NCBI GenBank assembly: GCA_021106655.1
Contig: JAIOTT010000405.1
Span: 1 to 15,020, forward strand
Reading direction: 5' to 3'
Source: Bacteroidales bacterium
GTDB lineage: Bacteria; Bacteroidota; Bacteroidia; Bacteroidales; SMBSF77
DNA: 15,020 bases
This document shows, piece after piece, positions 6,188 to 12,640 of this stretch. The number at the start of each line of letters is the position of its first letter. Position 1 is the stretch's first letter. A program made the position numbers and the translations under genes. The notes beneath the pieces are model-generated. The model was not told the DNA's origin, did no database searches, and saw only the letters and a program-made list of their open reading frames with translations.

Positions 6188-7330
6188 ATGGAACCATCAA
6201 TTAAACCTATGAACCTACCTAAAAGTAAAAATAAACCACAAAAGATATTAATTACCGGAACGGCTGGCTTTATTGGCTTTCACCTCACGAAACGGCTTCT
6301 GGAACGTGGCAACATAGTCGTAGGTCTTGACAGCATCAACGACTATTATGATGTAAGGCTTAAATATGCACGGCTTGCGGAAACAGGAATTACCAGGGAC
6401 TTAGAGTATGCGTCTCAGTACCAATCATCAACATATAAAAATTATAATTTCATTAAACTTAAACTCGAAGACAAGGAAAACATACAGCAGCTTTTTGAAT
6501 CCGGCAAGTTTGATAAAGTTGTAAATCTTGCTGCACAGGCAGGAGTTCGTTATAGTATTGAAAATCCTCATGCATATATTGACAGTAATATTATTGGCTT
6601 CATGAATATTCTCGAAGGATGCAGGCATAATAATGTCAAGCATCTTGTTTATGCAAGCAGTTCCAGTGTTTACGGGCTTAATAAAAAAATGCCCTTATCA
6701 ACATCCGACAATGTTGACCATCCTATTTCACTTTATGCTGCCACAAAAAAATCAAACGAACTGATGGCACACACTTACAGTCATCTTTATAATATCCCTA
6801 CAACCGGACTTCGGTTTTTTACAGTTTATGGACCATGGGGCAGACCAGACATGGCTTTGTTCCTTTTTACAAAAGCAATTTTGGAAGACAATGCAATTGA
6901 TGTCTATAATTACGGAAATATGGTGAGAGACTTTACATATGTTGATGATATAGTGGAGGGAATTTTGAGGGTTATTGATAATGCACCGATTTTAGAAGAA
7001 CAGTCAGCAGTCGGCAGTCGGCAGTCAGCAGATAAGAATATGGAAAACCACATTGATTTAGATCCATCTACTTCCCCGACTGCACCCTACAGTTTATATA
7101 ATATTGGGAATTCCAGCCCTGTAAAATTGATGGATTTTATTGATGCCATTGAGGAAACGCTGGGGAAAAAAGCTAAGAAAAACATGAGAGAAATGCAGCC
7201 AGGGGATGTGCCGGAAACGCATGCAGATGTGTCAGCACTGATAAAAAATCTTGAATACAAACCTGATACTCCGATAAAAGAAGGAGTGAGGAGGTTTGTT
7301 GAATGGTACAAGGAATATTATAAGGTTTAG
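6188..7330 (+). CDS. NAD-dependent nucleotide-sugar 4-epimerase (UDP-glucuronate 4-epimerase-like)
   Basis: This extended short-chain dehydrogenase probably interconverts UDP-glucuronate and UDP-galacturonate, or a related UDP-sugar, for polysaccharide synthesis in the cytoplasm. Visible motifs, counted from the ATG at 6188 (380 residues), are the NAD-binding GTAGFIG (24-30), NLAAQAGVRYS (113-123), the SSSSVYG strand (157-163) and the catalytic YAATK (Tyr183, Lys187). The C-terminal YNIGNSSPVKLMDFIDAIE matches the UDP-GlcA epimerase group. The frame opens at 6140, but that part overlaps repeat DNA, so 6188 is chosen; the ATG at 6209 is also possible and closer to the usual N-terminus. Residues 272-281 come from a 7-bp tandem repeat at 7001-7028, which lengthens a loop before the conserved DPSTSPTAPY. 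The gene is bracketed by two blocks of direct repeats. Confidence 0.88.
   Translation: MEPSIKPMNLPKSKNKPQKILITGTAGFIGFHLTKRLLERGNIVVGLDSINDYYDVRLKYARLAETGITRDLEYASQYQSSTYKNYNFIKLKLEDKENIQQLFESGKFDKVVNLAAQAGVRYSIENPHAYIDSNIIGFMNILEGCRHNNVKHLVYASSSSVYGLNKKMPLSTSDNVDHPISLYAATKKSNELMAHTYSHLYNIPTTGLRFFTVYGPWGRPDMALFLFTKAILEDNAIDVYNYGNMVRDFTYVDDIVEGILRVIDNAPILEEQSAVGSRQSADKNMENHIDLDPSTSPTAPYSLYNIGNSSPVKLMDFIDAIEETLGKKAKKNMREMQPGDVPETHADVSALIKNLEYKPDTPIKEGVRRFVEWYKEYYKV
7001..7028 (+). repeat. four tandem 7-bp repeats (CAGTCRG) inside the epimerase gene
   Basis: CAGTCAG, CAGTCGG, CAGTCGG, CAGTCAG stand in tandem and encode most of QSAVGSRQSA. The unit length is not a multiple of three, so a gain or loss of one copy would shift the frame. 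Similar heptamer arrays are usually seen between genes; in this gene it looks like an insertion that kept the frame. Confidence 0.85.
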
Positions 7331-7340
7331 AATGTCCGGT

Positions 7341-7370
7341 AGATTGCGTCGTCGCTTCGCTCCTCGCAAT
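7341..7370 (-). repeat. REP-like repeat unit A2
   Basis: The second A copy lies 10 bp after the epimerase stop and matches A1 at 28 of 30 positions. The sequence after it (CTCTTCGAAA ... TATGGAAAA) also matches the sequence after A1, so A2-B3 (7341-7461) is a second copy of the whole A1-B1 module in the same orientation. Confidence 0.8.
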
Positions 7371-7417
7371 AATCCCTCTTCGAAAGGACTTCATACAATA
7401 ACCTCATTATGGAAAAA

Positions 7418-7461
7418 GACTTTGCGAGAAGTGCGCTAGCACGACGAAGCAAACTTTCTCA
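7418..7461 (+). repeat. REP-like hairpin unit B3
   Basis: This copy has the same ends as B1 (GACTTTGCGAG ... CGAAGCAAACT). The centre is GTGC (7431-7434), loop GCTA, GCAC (7439-7442). The pair closest to the outer side is G-C here where B1 and B4 have C-G, a compensatory change. The two pairs next outward are mismatched. Confidence 0.78.
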
Positions 7462-7540
7462 AATATGCAAAGTGCCTACTAGATGGTTTTAGAAGAAATT
7501 CCCAAAAGATTGCTTCGTCACTTGGGAAACCGCATATTTG
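7460..7540. repeat. nested inverted repeats holding partial unit A3
   Basis: CAAATATGC (7460-7468) and GCATATTTG (7532-7540) are exact 9-bp complements. Within them CCCAA (7501-7505, overlapping the A-run) and TTGGG (7521-7526) flank AGATTGCTTCGTCA (7507-7520), a truncated A unit. The arrangement suggests a repeat copy with its own flanking complementary ends. Confidence 0.6.
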
Positions 7541-7546
7541 GAAAAA

Positions 7547-7590
7547 GACTTTGCGAGTTCCGCGCCAGCGGAACGAAGCAAACTGTCTCA
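7547..7590 (+). repeat. REP-like hairpin unit B4 (best-formed copy)
   Basis: GTTCCGC (7557-7563), loop GCCA, GCGGAAC (7568-7574) gives seven Watson-Crick pairs, with an outer TTTGC/GCAAA stem around a small internal loop. It ends 27 bp before the ATG of the GIY-YIG gene. Confidence 0.82.
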
Positions 7591-7617
7591 GTTTACTTTA
7601 AACGCCTCTAGTACTCC

Positions 7618-7908
7618 ATGCCAAGAAAAGGATATACATACATAACAGCCAACAAAAATAAAACAGTACTCTACGTTGGAGCAACAAGTGAGCTAAAACA
7701 CCGAATCGAAAGCCATAAAAATAAAAAGTATAAAAGTGCTTTCTCAGCACGCTACAATATTGATAAACTTGTTTATTGGGAAGAATTCGAAACCATAATG
7801 GAAGCACTGCAAAGGGAAAGACAAATTAAGGCAGGTTCAAGGAAAAAGAAGGTAGATTTGATTAATAGCATGAACCCAGATTGGGAAGACTTGTATAGCA
7901 AACTTTAA
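7618..7908 (+). CDS. small GIY-YIG nuclease-domain protein
   Basis: The 96-residue protein consists of one GIY-YIG domain of the short stand-alone kind (COG2827/UPF0213-like). The first motif is YTYIT (7-11), the second LYVGAT (18-23), the conserved Arg is in LKHRI (Arg29), and the metal-binding Glu is in ALQRERQIKA (Glu67). The C-terminal SRKKKVDLINSMNPDWEDL is typical of this group. All key residues are present, so it may cut DNA, but no function is established for the small stand-alone members. It starts 27 bp after hairpin B4 and ends 10 bp before the permease start, so it sits inside the polysaccharide operon. Association with repeats rather than with glycan synthesis is a reasonable guess. 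Confidence 0.87.
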   Translation: MPRKGYTYITANKNKTVLYVGATSELKHRIESHKNKKYKSAFSARYNIDKLVYWEEFETIMEALQRERQIKAGSRKKKVDLINSMNPDWEDLYSKL

Positions 7909-7918
7909 TAAAATTCCA

Positions 7919-8770
7919 ATGTACCAAAAAAAAGAAACCTACACCCATTCCATAACCCCCAGGGATAAGTTGTTTGATCTCCGGCTCCGTGATATCTGGA
8001 ACTTCAGGGATTTGCTGTTGCTGTTTGTCCACCGGGATTTTGTGGCTTTCTACAAGCAAACCATTCTGGGTCCTTTATGGTTTTTTATTCAGCCTTTGCT
8101 TACCACAATAGTGTTTACCATCATTTTCGGAAATATAGCCAAAATACCGACCGATGGATTACCTCCACTAATGTTTTATTTAGCCGGAGTAACATCCTGG
8201 CAGTATTTTTCCCAGTGCTTTAAAAAGACAGCTAATAGTTTTACCTTGAATGCCAGTATCTTTGGGAAAGTATATTTCCCGCGGGTAATTGTTCCGCTTT
8301 CAGTAACCATTACCAACCTCATTGCTTTTGGAATACAGTTTTTGCTTTTTTTAGCCTTTATGTTTTATTTCATTTTTAAAGGATCCTCTGTACAACCCAA
8401 TATTTATATAATCCTTTTCCCTGTTCTGGTCATCATGATGGGTATCATGGGATTGGGGTTTGGTATGCTGGTTTCTGCCATGACTACCAAGTATCGCGAT
8501 TTGCAGTTTCTTGTGGCTTTCGGAGTGCAATTACTCATGTATGCCACTCCGGTTATTTATCCGATATCATCCATCCCTGAAAAGTATCAGTGGATCATTA
8601 TGGCTAATCCTATGACTTCTGTGATTGAAACTTTTCGATACTCGTTTCTCGGTGCAGGTAGCCTGAGTTGGGTAGGGTTGATTTATTCATTTGTATTCAC
8701 CATTGGAGTTTTTGTGTTGGGCCTCATGGTTTTTAACCGGACAGAGAAGAATTTTATGGATACGGTTTAA
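7919..8770 (+). CDS. wzm: ABC transporter permease for polysaccharide export (Wzm type)
   Basis: The 283-residue integral membrane protein belongs to the ABC-2 family that exports lipid-linked O-antigen or teichoic-acid-like polymers across the inner membrane. The N-terminal cytoplasmic part ends with DLLLLFVHRDFVAFYKQTILGPLW, a family hallmark. Hydrophobic segments lie at about 53-72, 82-98, 122-154, 161-188, 197-215 and 251-273, and KYRDLQFLV (191-199) is the conserved cytoplasmic-loop motif. Length is normal. The partner ATPase is encoded at 12641, separated by a decoration module, whereas wzm and wzt usually stand side by side. Its GC content (hand-counted lines 40-42%) matches the ATPase half of that partner. 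Confidence 0.9.
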   Translation: MYQKKETYTHSITPRDKLFDLRLRDIWNFRDLLLLFVHRDFVAFYKQTILGPLWFFIQPLLTTIVFTIIFGNIAKIPTDGLPPLMFYLAGVTSWQYFSQCFKKTANSFTLNASIFGKVYFPRVIVPLSVTITNLIAFGIQFLLFLAFMFYFIFKGSSVQPNIYIILFPVLVIMMGIMGLGFGMLVSAMTTKYRDLQFLVAFGVQLLMYATPVIYPISSIPEKYQWIIMANPMTSVIETFRYSFLGAGSLSWVGLIYSFVFTIGVFVLGLMVFNRTEKNFMDTV

Positions 8771-8828
8771 TGGAGGGTTGGTGGTTGGTGATAAGTGGCT
8801 TGAGATTTGTCAAACTAAAAACTAAATA

Positions 8829-10691
8829 ATGAACATATTAGGATTATCAGCTTTTTACCACGATTCTGCTGCTGCAATCATTCAGGATGGAGTAATAATA
8901 GCTGCTGCACAAGAAGAGCGTTTTTCAAGAAAAAAACATGATCATTCATTTCCAGTAAATGCAGTTAAATATTGCTTGACATATTCAGGATTGAACATTA
9001 ATGAATTTGATGCAATTGTCTTTTATGATAAGCCTTTTTTAAAATTTGAACGGCTTCTAGAAACATTTTACGCTTTTTCGCCAAAAGGACTTAAATTATT
9101 CTTAACAGCTATTCCTGTTTGGTTGAAAGAAAAGATGTTTTTAAAACATTTGATTCAAAAAGAACTTTCACAAATTGAAAAATTCAATAAACGCAAAATT
9201 AATTTTCTTTTTCCCGAACATCATTTATCTCATGCAGCAAGTGCATTTTATCCATCACCTTATAAAGAATCTGCTATTATAACAATTGATGGTGTTGGTG
9301 AGTGGGCAACCGCTTCATTAGGATATGGCAAAAAAAATGAAATTGAAATTCTTAAAGAAATGCACTTTCCACACTCAGTTGGCTTATTATATTCCGCCTT
9401 TACTTACTACCTTGGATTTCGAGTTAATTCAGGTGAGTATAAACTAATGGGACTTGCACCTTATGGAAATCCGAAATCAACTAGAGTTTCTAAATATATA
9501 GAAATAATAAAGACAGAATTTGTAGATATTAAACATGATGGCTCTGTATGGTTAAATCAAAAATATTTCAATTACGCAACTGGTTTGAGAATGGTTTATG
9601 AAAAGAAATGGCAAAAAATATTTGGATTTCCAAAACGTAAATCAGAAAGCGATATAGAACAAAAACATTGTGACTTGGCTTATGCAATTCAAAAAGTAAC
9701 GGAGGAAATTGTTATTTTGATGGCAAAAGAAGTAAAAAAACTGACAGGAGCAAAAAATTTATGTTTAGCCGGTGGGGTTGCATTAAATTGTGTAGCAAAT
9801 GGAAAATTATTAGAAACAAAATTATTTGATAATATTTTCATACAACCTGCGGCGGGTGATGCTGGTGGAGCAATTGGTGCAGCTTTTTCTGCTTATCATA
9901 TTTATTTTAAAAAAGTGAGAAATAATGATGGAAAAAATGATTTAATGCATGGAGCTTTTCTTGGACCTGAGTTTTCATATTTGGATATAGAAAATGTTAC
10001 GAAAAAATATAAGGCAAAATATACAAAATTTCGGGATTTTGAAAAATTAACAGATATAGTAGCCGAAATTATTGCTCAAGGAGATGTTGTTGGTTGGTTT
10101 CAAGGACGAATGGAATATGGGCCAAGAGCTCTAGGAAATAGAAGCATTTTGGGGGATGCTAGAAATAAGGAAATGCAAAAAAAACTAAATCTAAAAATCA
10201 AATATAGGGAAAGTTTTCGCCCATTTGCACCATCAGTGTTATCCGAGGATTCATCCTTATTTTTTGATATCAATGTCGAATCTCCTTATATGCTATTAGT
10301 TGCGAATGTAAAAAAAGAATGGTTAAATAAACTTCCTGATAACTATTTTGAACTACCTCTTAAAGAGCGATTATACATTGACAGGTCTGATATCCAAGCT
10401 GTTACACATATTGATTTTTCAGCAAGGATACAATCTGTTCATAAAGAGACAAATCTAAGATACTGGAAATTAATTAATAAATTCAAACAAAAAACCAATT
10501 TTGGAATTATTGTCAATACAAGCTTCAATGTTAGAGGAGAACCAATTGTATGTACTCCCGAAGATGCCTATAGGTGTTTCATGCGAACTGAAATGGATTA
10601 CCTTGTAATGGGTAATTACCTTTACTCAAAAAATGAACAACCTGCATGGAATAATAAAGATAACTGGAAAGGAGAAATTAAACTCGATTAA
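8829..10691 (+). CDS. NodU/SxtI-type O-carbamoyltransferase
   Basis: The 620-residue protein is a full-length carbamoyltransferase that would move a carbamoyl group from carbamoyl phosphate, through an adenylate, to a sugar hydroxyl. The N-terminal Kae1-like domain shows LSAFYHDSAAAIIQDG (6-21), AAQEERFSRKKHDHSFP (26-42), the metal-binding HHLSHAASAFYPS (131-143; His131, His135) and TIDGVGEWAT (152-161). The C-terminal domain has MEYGPRALGNRSILGDARN (428-446) and FNVRGEPIVCTPEDAYRCF. All residues I associate with activity are present. It follows the permease after 58 bp and is much more AT-rich (hand-counted lines 18-32% GC). Neighbours SGNH, DUF5989-like and SxtJ-like suggest it decorates the exported glycan. 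It could equally act on a small secreted metabolite, but the wzm/wzt context argues for a polysaccharide. Confidence 0.92.
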   Translation: MNILGLSAFYHDSAAAIIQDGVIIAAAQEERFSRKKHDHSFPVNAVKYCLTYSGLNINEFDAIVFYDKPFLKFERLLETFYAFSPKGLKLFLTAIPVWLKEKMFLKHLIQKELSQIEKFNKRKINFLFPEHHLSHAASAFYPSPYKESAIITIDGVGEWATASLGYGKKNEIEILKEMHFPHSVGLLYSAFTYYLGFRVNSGEYKLMGLAPYGNPKSTRVSKYIEIIKTEFVDIKHDGSVWLNQKYFNYATGLRMVYEKKWQKIFGFPKRKSESDIEQKHCDLAYAIQKVTEEIVILMAKEVKKLTGAKNLCLAGGVALNCVANGKLLETKLFDNIFIQPAAGDAGGAIGAAFSAYHIYFKKVRNNDGKNDLMHGAFLGPEFSYLDIENVTKKYKAKYTKFRDFEKLTDIVAEIIAQGDVVGWFQGRMEYGPRALGNRSILGDARNKEMQKKLNLKIKYRESFRPFAPSVLSEDSSLFFDINVESPYMLLVANVKKEWLNKLPDNYFELPLKERLYIDRSDIQAVTHIDFSARIQSVHKETNLRYWKLINKFKQKTNFGIIVNTSFNVRGEPIVCTPEDAYRCFMRTEMDYLVMGNYLYSKNEQPAWNNKDNWKGEIKLD

Positions 10692-10724
10692 AAAATATAG
10701 GCCTCAAAATAACATCAATCTGTG

Positions 10725-12023
10725 ATGAAGAAGTCTTTCAAAAAATACAAAGTTCACATTGCGTTCCTTATACTTGTGCTGATTCTCGAAGGTGGAGCAC
10801 AAATTGCTGATTATTTAAAAGGAGATGGGGACGTTAAAGAAACTGCTTTTTATATAAATTCGATAATTTCCTTTATCCAGATCGTATTATTATCTTTAAT
10901 TTTCATAGATCTGGTTTACAAGTTTATAAAAAAAATTAAACACAAAATAACATTAACTTTTTTTGCAGCAATAGGAAAAACAACGCTTTGGGGAATTTTA
11001 ATTATAATGGTCTTCGCTTTTTTTGAAGTTATTAGCAGAATTTATTCCCCTTCTACCGGAAGTTTTGACAGAAAATATCCTGTCGAATTCACACGAAAGC
11101 CATTTCCTTATATACAGTTCAAAGGAAATCCTGGTTCATCTCACAAAGATATTCAGTTAAACAGTATGGGATATAGAGGAAATTTGCCTTCAATCAACAA
11201 GGAGAAAGATGAAATAAGAATTTTTATTTTAGGAGGTTCTGCCGTTTTTAATGGCCAACCTCCAATTGCTGAATTGATAGAATTTGAATTTAGGAAAAAC
11301 AACAATGAGAATGTAAATGTATATAATTGGGGAGTGGTTTCTTCTGTTTCCGGAATGGAATTAACAAGGATTATTTTTGAAATATCTGACTTCCAACCGG
11401 ATTTAATAATTTTTTATAATGGGGCAAACGATATGACACACCCTCTATACTGGGATCCAAGACCAGGATATCCGTTCAACTTCATTGTCTATGAAAATAA
11501 TGTCCTTTTTAATTTTGATAAAGAAACTGATATCTCATTCTTTGCATATAAAAGCAACTTGCTGCGTATGATATTCAGGCAGTATTTTAACAATAAGTTT
11601 GTTGATTTATATCAAACAAGACAAGATGTAAATTATAATACAGAAATGTGGCAAAACCAAATTGCAGAAATTTATGTTAAAAATATTCATAAGGCAAACC
11701 TTTTGTCACATTCTATTGGTTCTGAATTTATTGCATTTTTTCAACCGATGGTTTTTTTCAAAGATTCATTACATGAACTTGAAGGGAAAAAAACAGATCA
11801 GTTCTCTTATACACATTATTTAGCAATTAGAGAAAAGATAATTAACTTAATAGATAAAATTAATCGTGATGATAATATTCAATTCATTGATTTGTCTGAT
11901 TTTTATGATAATTGCCCCAATCAGATATTTACAGATATTGTACATACTAACCAACCAGCAAAAGAGGCAATTAGCAAACAAATATATGCCTATCTAATAA
12001 ATAATATTCAATCAAAAAAATGA
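10725..12023 (+). CDS. membrane-anchored SGNH/GDSL hydrolase-like protein
   Basis: The 432-residue protein has three N-terminal hydrophobic segments (about 11-27, 45-66, 85-104) and then an SGNH domain. The blocks are visible: ILGGSAVFNG with Ser172, YNWGVVS with Gly203, IIFYNGANDM with Asn235, and FTDIVHTN with Asp404 and His407. These form an intact Ser-Asp-His/Gly-Asn set, so esterase or acyl/acetyl-transfer activity is plausible. The topology places the domain probably on the periplasmic side. The ATG at 10725 is chosen; a GTG directly before it (10722) would only add one residue. Together with the carbamoyltransferase before it and DUF5989-like/SxtJ-like genes after it (6 bp gap), it forms a module that could modify sugars with carbamoyl and acyl groups. 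Its substrate is unknown. Confidence 0.85.
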   Translation: MKKSFKKYKVHIAFLILVLILEGGAQIADYLKGDGDVKETAFYINSIISFIQIVLLSLIFIDLVYKFIKKIKHKITLTFFAAIGKTTLWGILIIMVFAFFEVISRIYSPSTGSFDRKYPVEFTRKPFPYIQFKGNPGSSHKDIQLNSMGYRGNLPSINKEKDEIRIFILGGSAVFNGQPPIAELIEFEFRKNNNENVNVYNWGVVSSVSGMELTRIIFEISDFQPDLIIFYNGANDMTHPLYWDPRPGYPFNFIVYENNVLFNFDKETDISFFAYKSNLLRMIFRQYFNNKFVDLYQTRQDVNYNTEMWQNQIAEIYVKNIHKANLLSHSIGSEFIAFFQPMVFFKDSLHELEGKKTDQFSYTHYLAIREKIINLIDKINRDDNIQFIDLSDFYDNCPNQIFTDIVHTNQPAKEAISKQIYAYLINNIQSKK

Positions 12024-12029
12024 GAACGT

Positions 12030-12179
12030 ATGGAGTTTTTAACTGATTTATGGTTTTATATAAAAGAAAGGAAAAAATGGTGGCTTTTGCCAGTTATTTT
12101 AGTATTATTATTATTAGGCGCATTAATTGTAATTGGCAGCGGAAGTGCAATTGCACCATTTATTTATACATTATTTTAG
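12030..12179 (+). CDS. DUF5989-like/SxtK-like 49-aa membrane protein
   Basis: This short gene encodes MEFLTDLWFYIKERKKWWLL followed by one hydrophobic helix (about 20-37), GSGSAIAPF (36-44) and a C-terminal IYTLF. The pattern (N-terminal amphipathic stretch, KERKKWW, one transmembrane helix, SAxAPFIYTLF) is that of the DUF5989 family as I remember it. It starts 6 bp after the SGNH gene and ends 9 bp before the SxtJ-like gene. In the cyanobacterial saxitoxin cluster, sxtK is a tiny gene of the same neighbourhood (sxtI-sxtJ-sxtK), so this may be its counterpart. No biochemical role is known; a membrane docking or assembly part for the carbamoyltransferase or SGNH protein is an inference. Confidence 0.82.
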   Translation: MEFLTDLWFYIKERKKWWLLPVILVLLLLGALIVIGSGSAIAPFIYTLF

Positions 12180-12188
12180 ATTTTATTT

Positions 12189-12548
12189 ATGAAAAGAGAG
12201 AAAAATCTTGAAACAGCATTAGTCCTTTGTATAGCATTAATAATTTTATACCTTATATTGAATAAGGATGTATTATTGTTTATATCAGCCATAATAGGAT
12301 TTATAGGAATACTTATAAATCCTGTCGCTGGAATTATTCATCGGTTGTGGTATAAATTGTCTGAAGTATTAGGTTTCATTATTTCTAAAATTGTTTTGTC
12401 AATAGTTTTTTTTTTAGTGCTATTACCTATATCTATGTTATATAAATTATTCGCAAAAAGTCCTTTGCAACTAAAAAAGAGAAAAGAGACATATTGGATT
12501 TCAAAAGAGCATAAATATATAAAAGAAGATTTAGTAAATAGCTGGTAG
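12189..12548 (+). CDS. SxtJ-like small membrane protein
   Basis: The 119-residue protein has hydrophobic segments at about 8-25, 28-50 and 61-88, an internal NPVAGIIHRLWYKLSEVLG (44-62) and a basic/aromatic C-terminus (LKKRKETYWISKEHKYIKEDLVNSW, from 95) that should be cytoplasmic. This layout, including NP..xxxHRxWxKLSExLG and a terminal W, is what I recall for the SxtJ family, whose members stand beside SxtI-type carbamoyltransferases. Function is unknown. A gap of 92 bp follows before the Wzt-like gene, so the module carbamoyltransferase-SGNH-DUF5989-SxtJ ends here. Confidence 0.82.
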   Translation: MKREKNLETALVLCIALIILYLILNKDVLLFISAIIGFIGILINPVAGIIHRLWYKLSEVLGFIISKIVLSIVFFLVLLPISMLYKLFAKSPLQLKKRKETYWISKEHKYIKEDLVNSW

Positions 12549-12640
12549 AAAAGGTGAAAAAAAATCTGAATTTTCTGATATAGCAATTGTTGTGGTATTC
12601 TATTATTAGAAAATTCCATAATTGATTTAATCAATTTAAT

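Noticed and set aside
5831..6204. Overlapping open frames on both strands between the antiterminator and the epimerase
   Set aside because: They translate the A/B repeat units (peptides such as IARSAATKQS and FASPAPAGRSK) and have no start context or family match; they are repeat DNA.
7173..7394. Minus-strand frame with IARSEATTQS
   Set aside because: It overlaps the epimerase end and repeat unit A2; the peptide is the known-looking spurious product of this repeat class.
5947..7590. CRISPR array
   Set aside because: Repeat copies differ, occur in both orientations and at irregular spacing, and there are no cas genes.
8829..12548. Saxitoxin or another alkaloid toxin pathway
   Set aside because: Only the sxtI/J/K-like genes are present; the polyketide-like starter enzyme, amidinotransferase and oxygenases of that pathway are absent, and the context is glycan export.
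12620..12636. AATTGAT-TTA-ATCAATT dyad just before the wzt-like start
   Set aside because: Seven-base all-AT-rich arms in an AT-rich gap are easily expected by chance, and no promoter elements lie near it.
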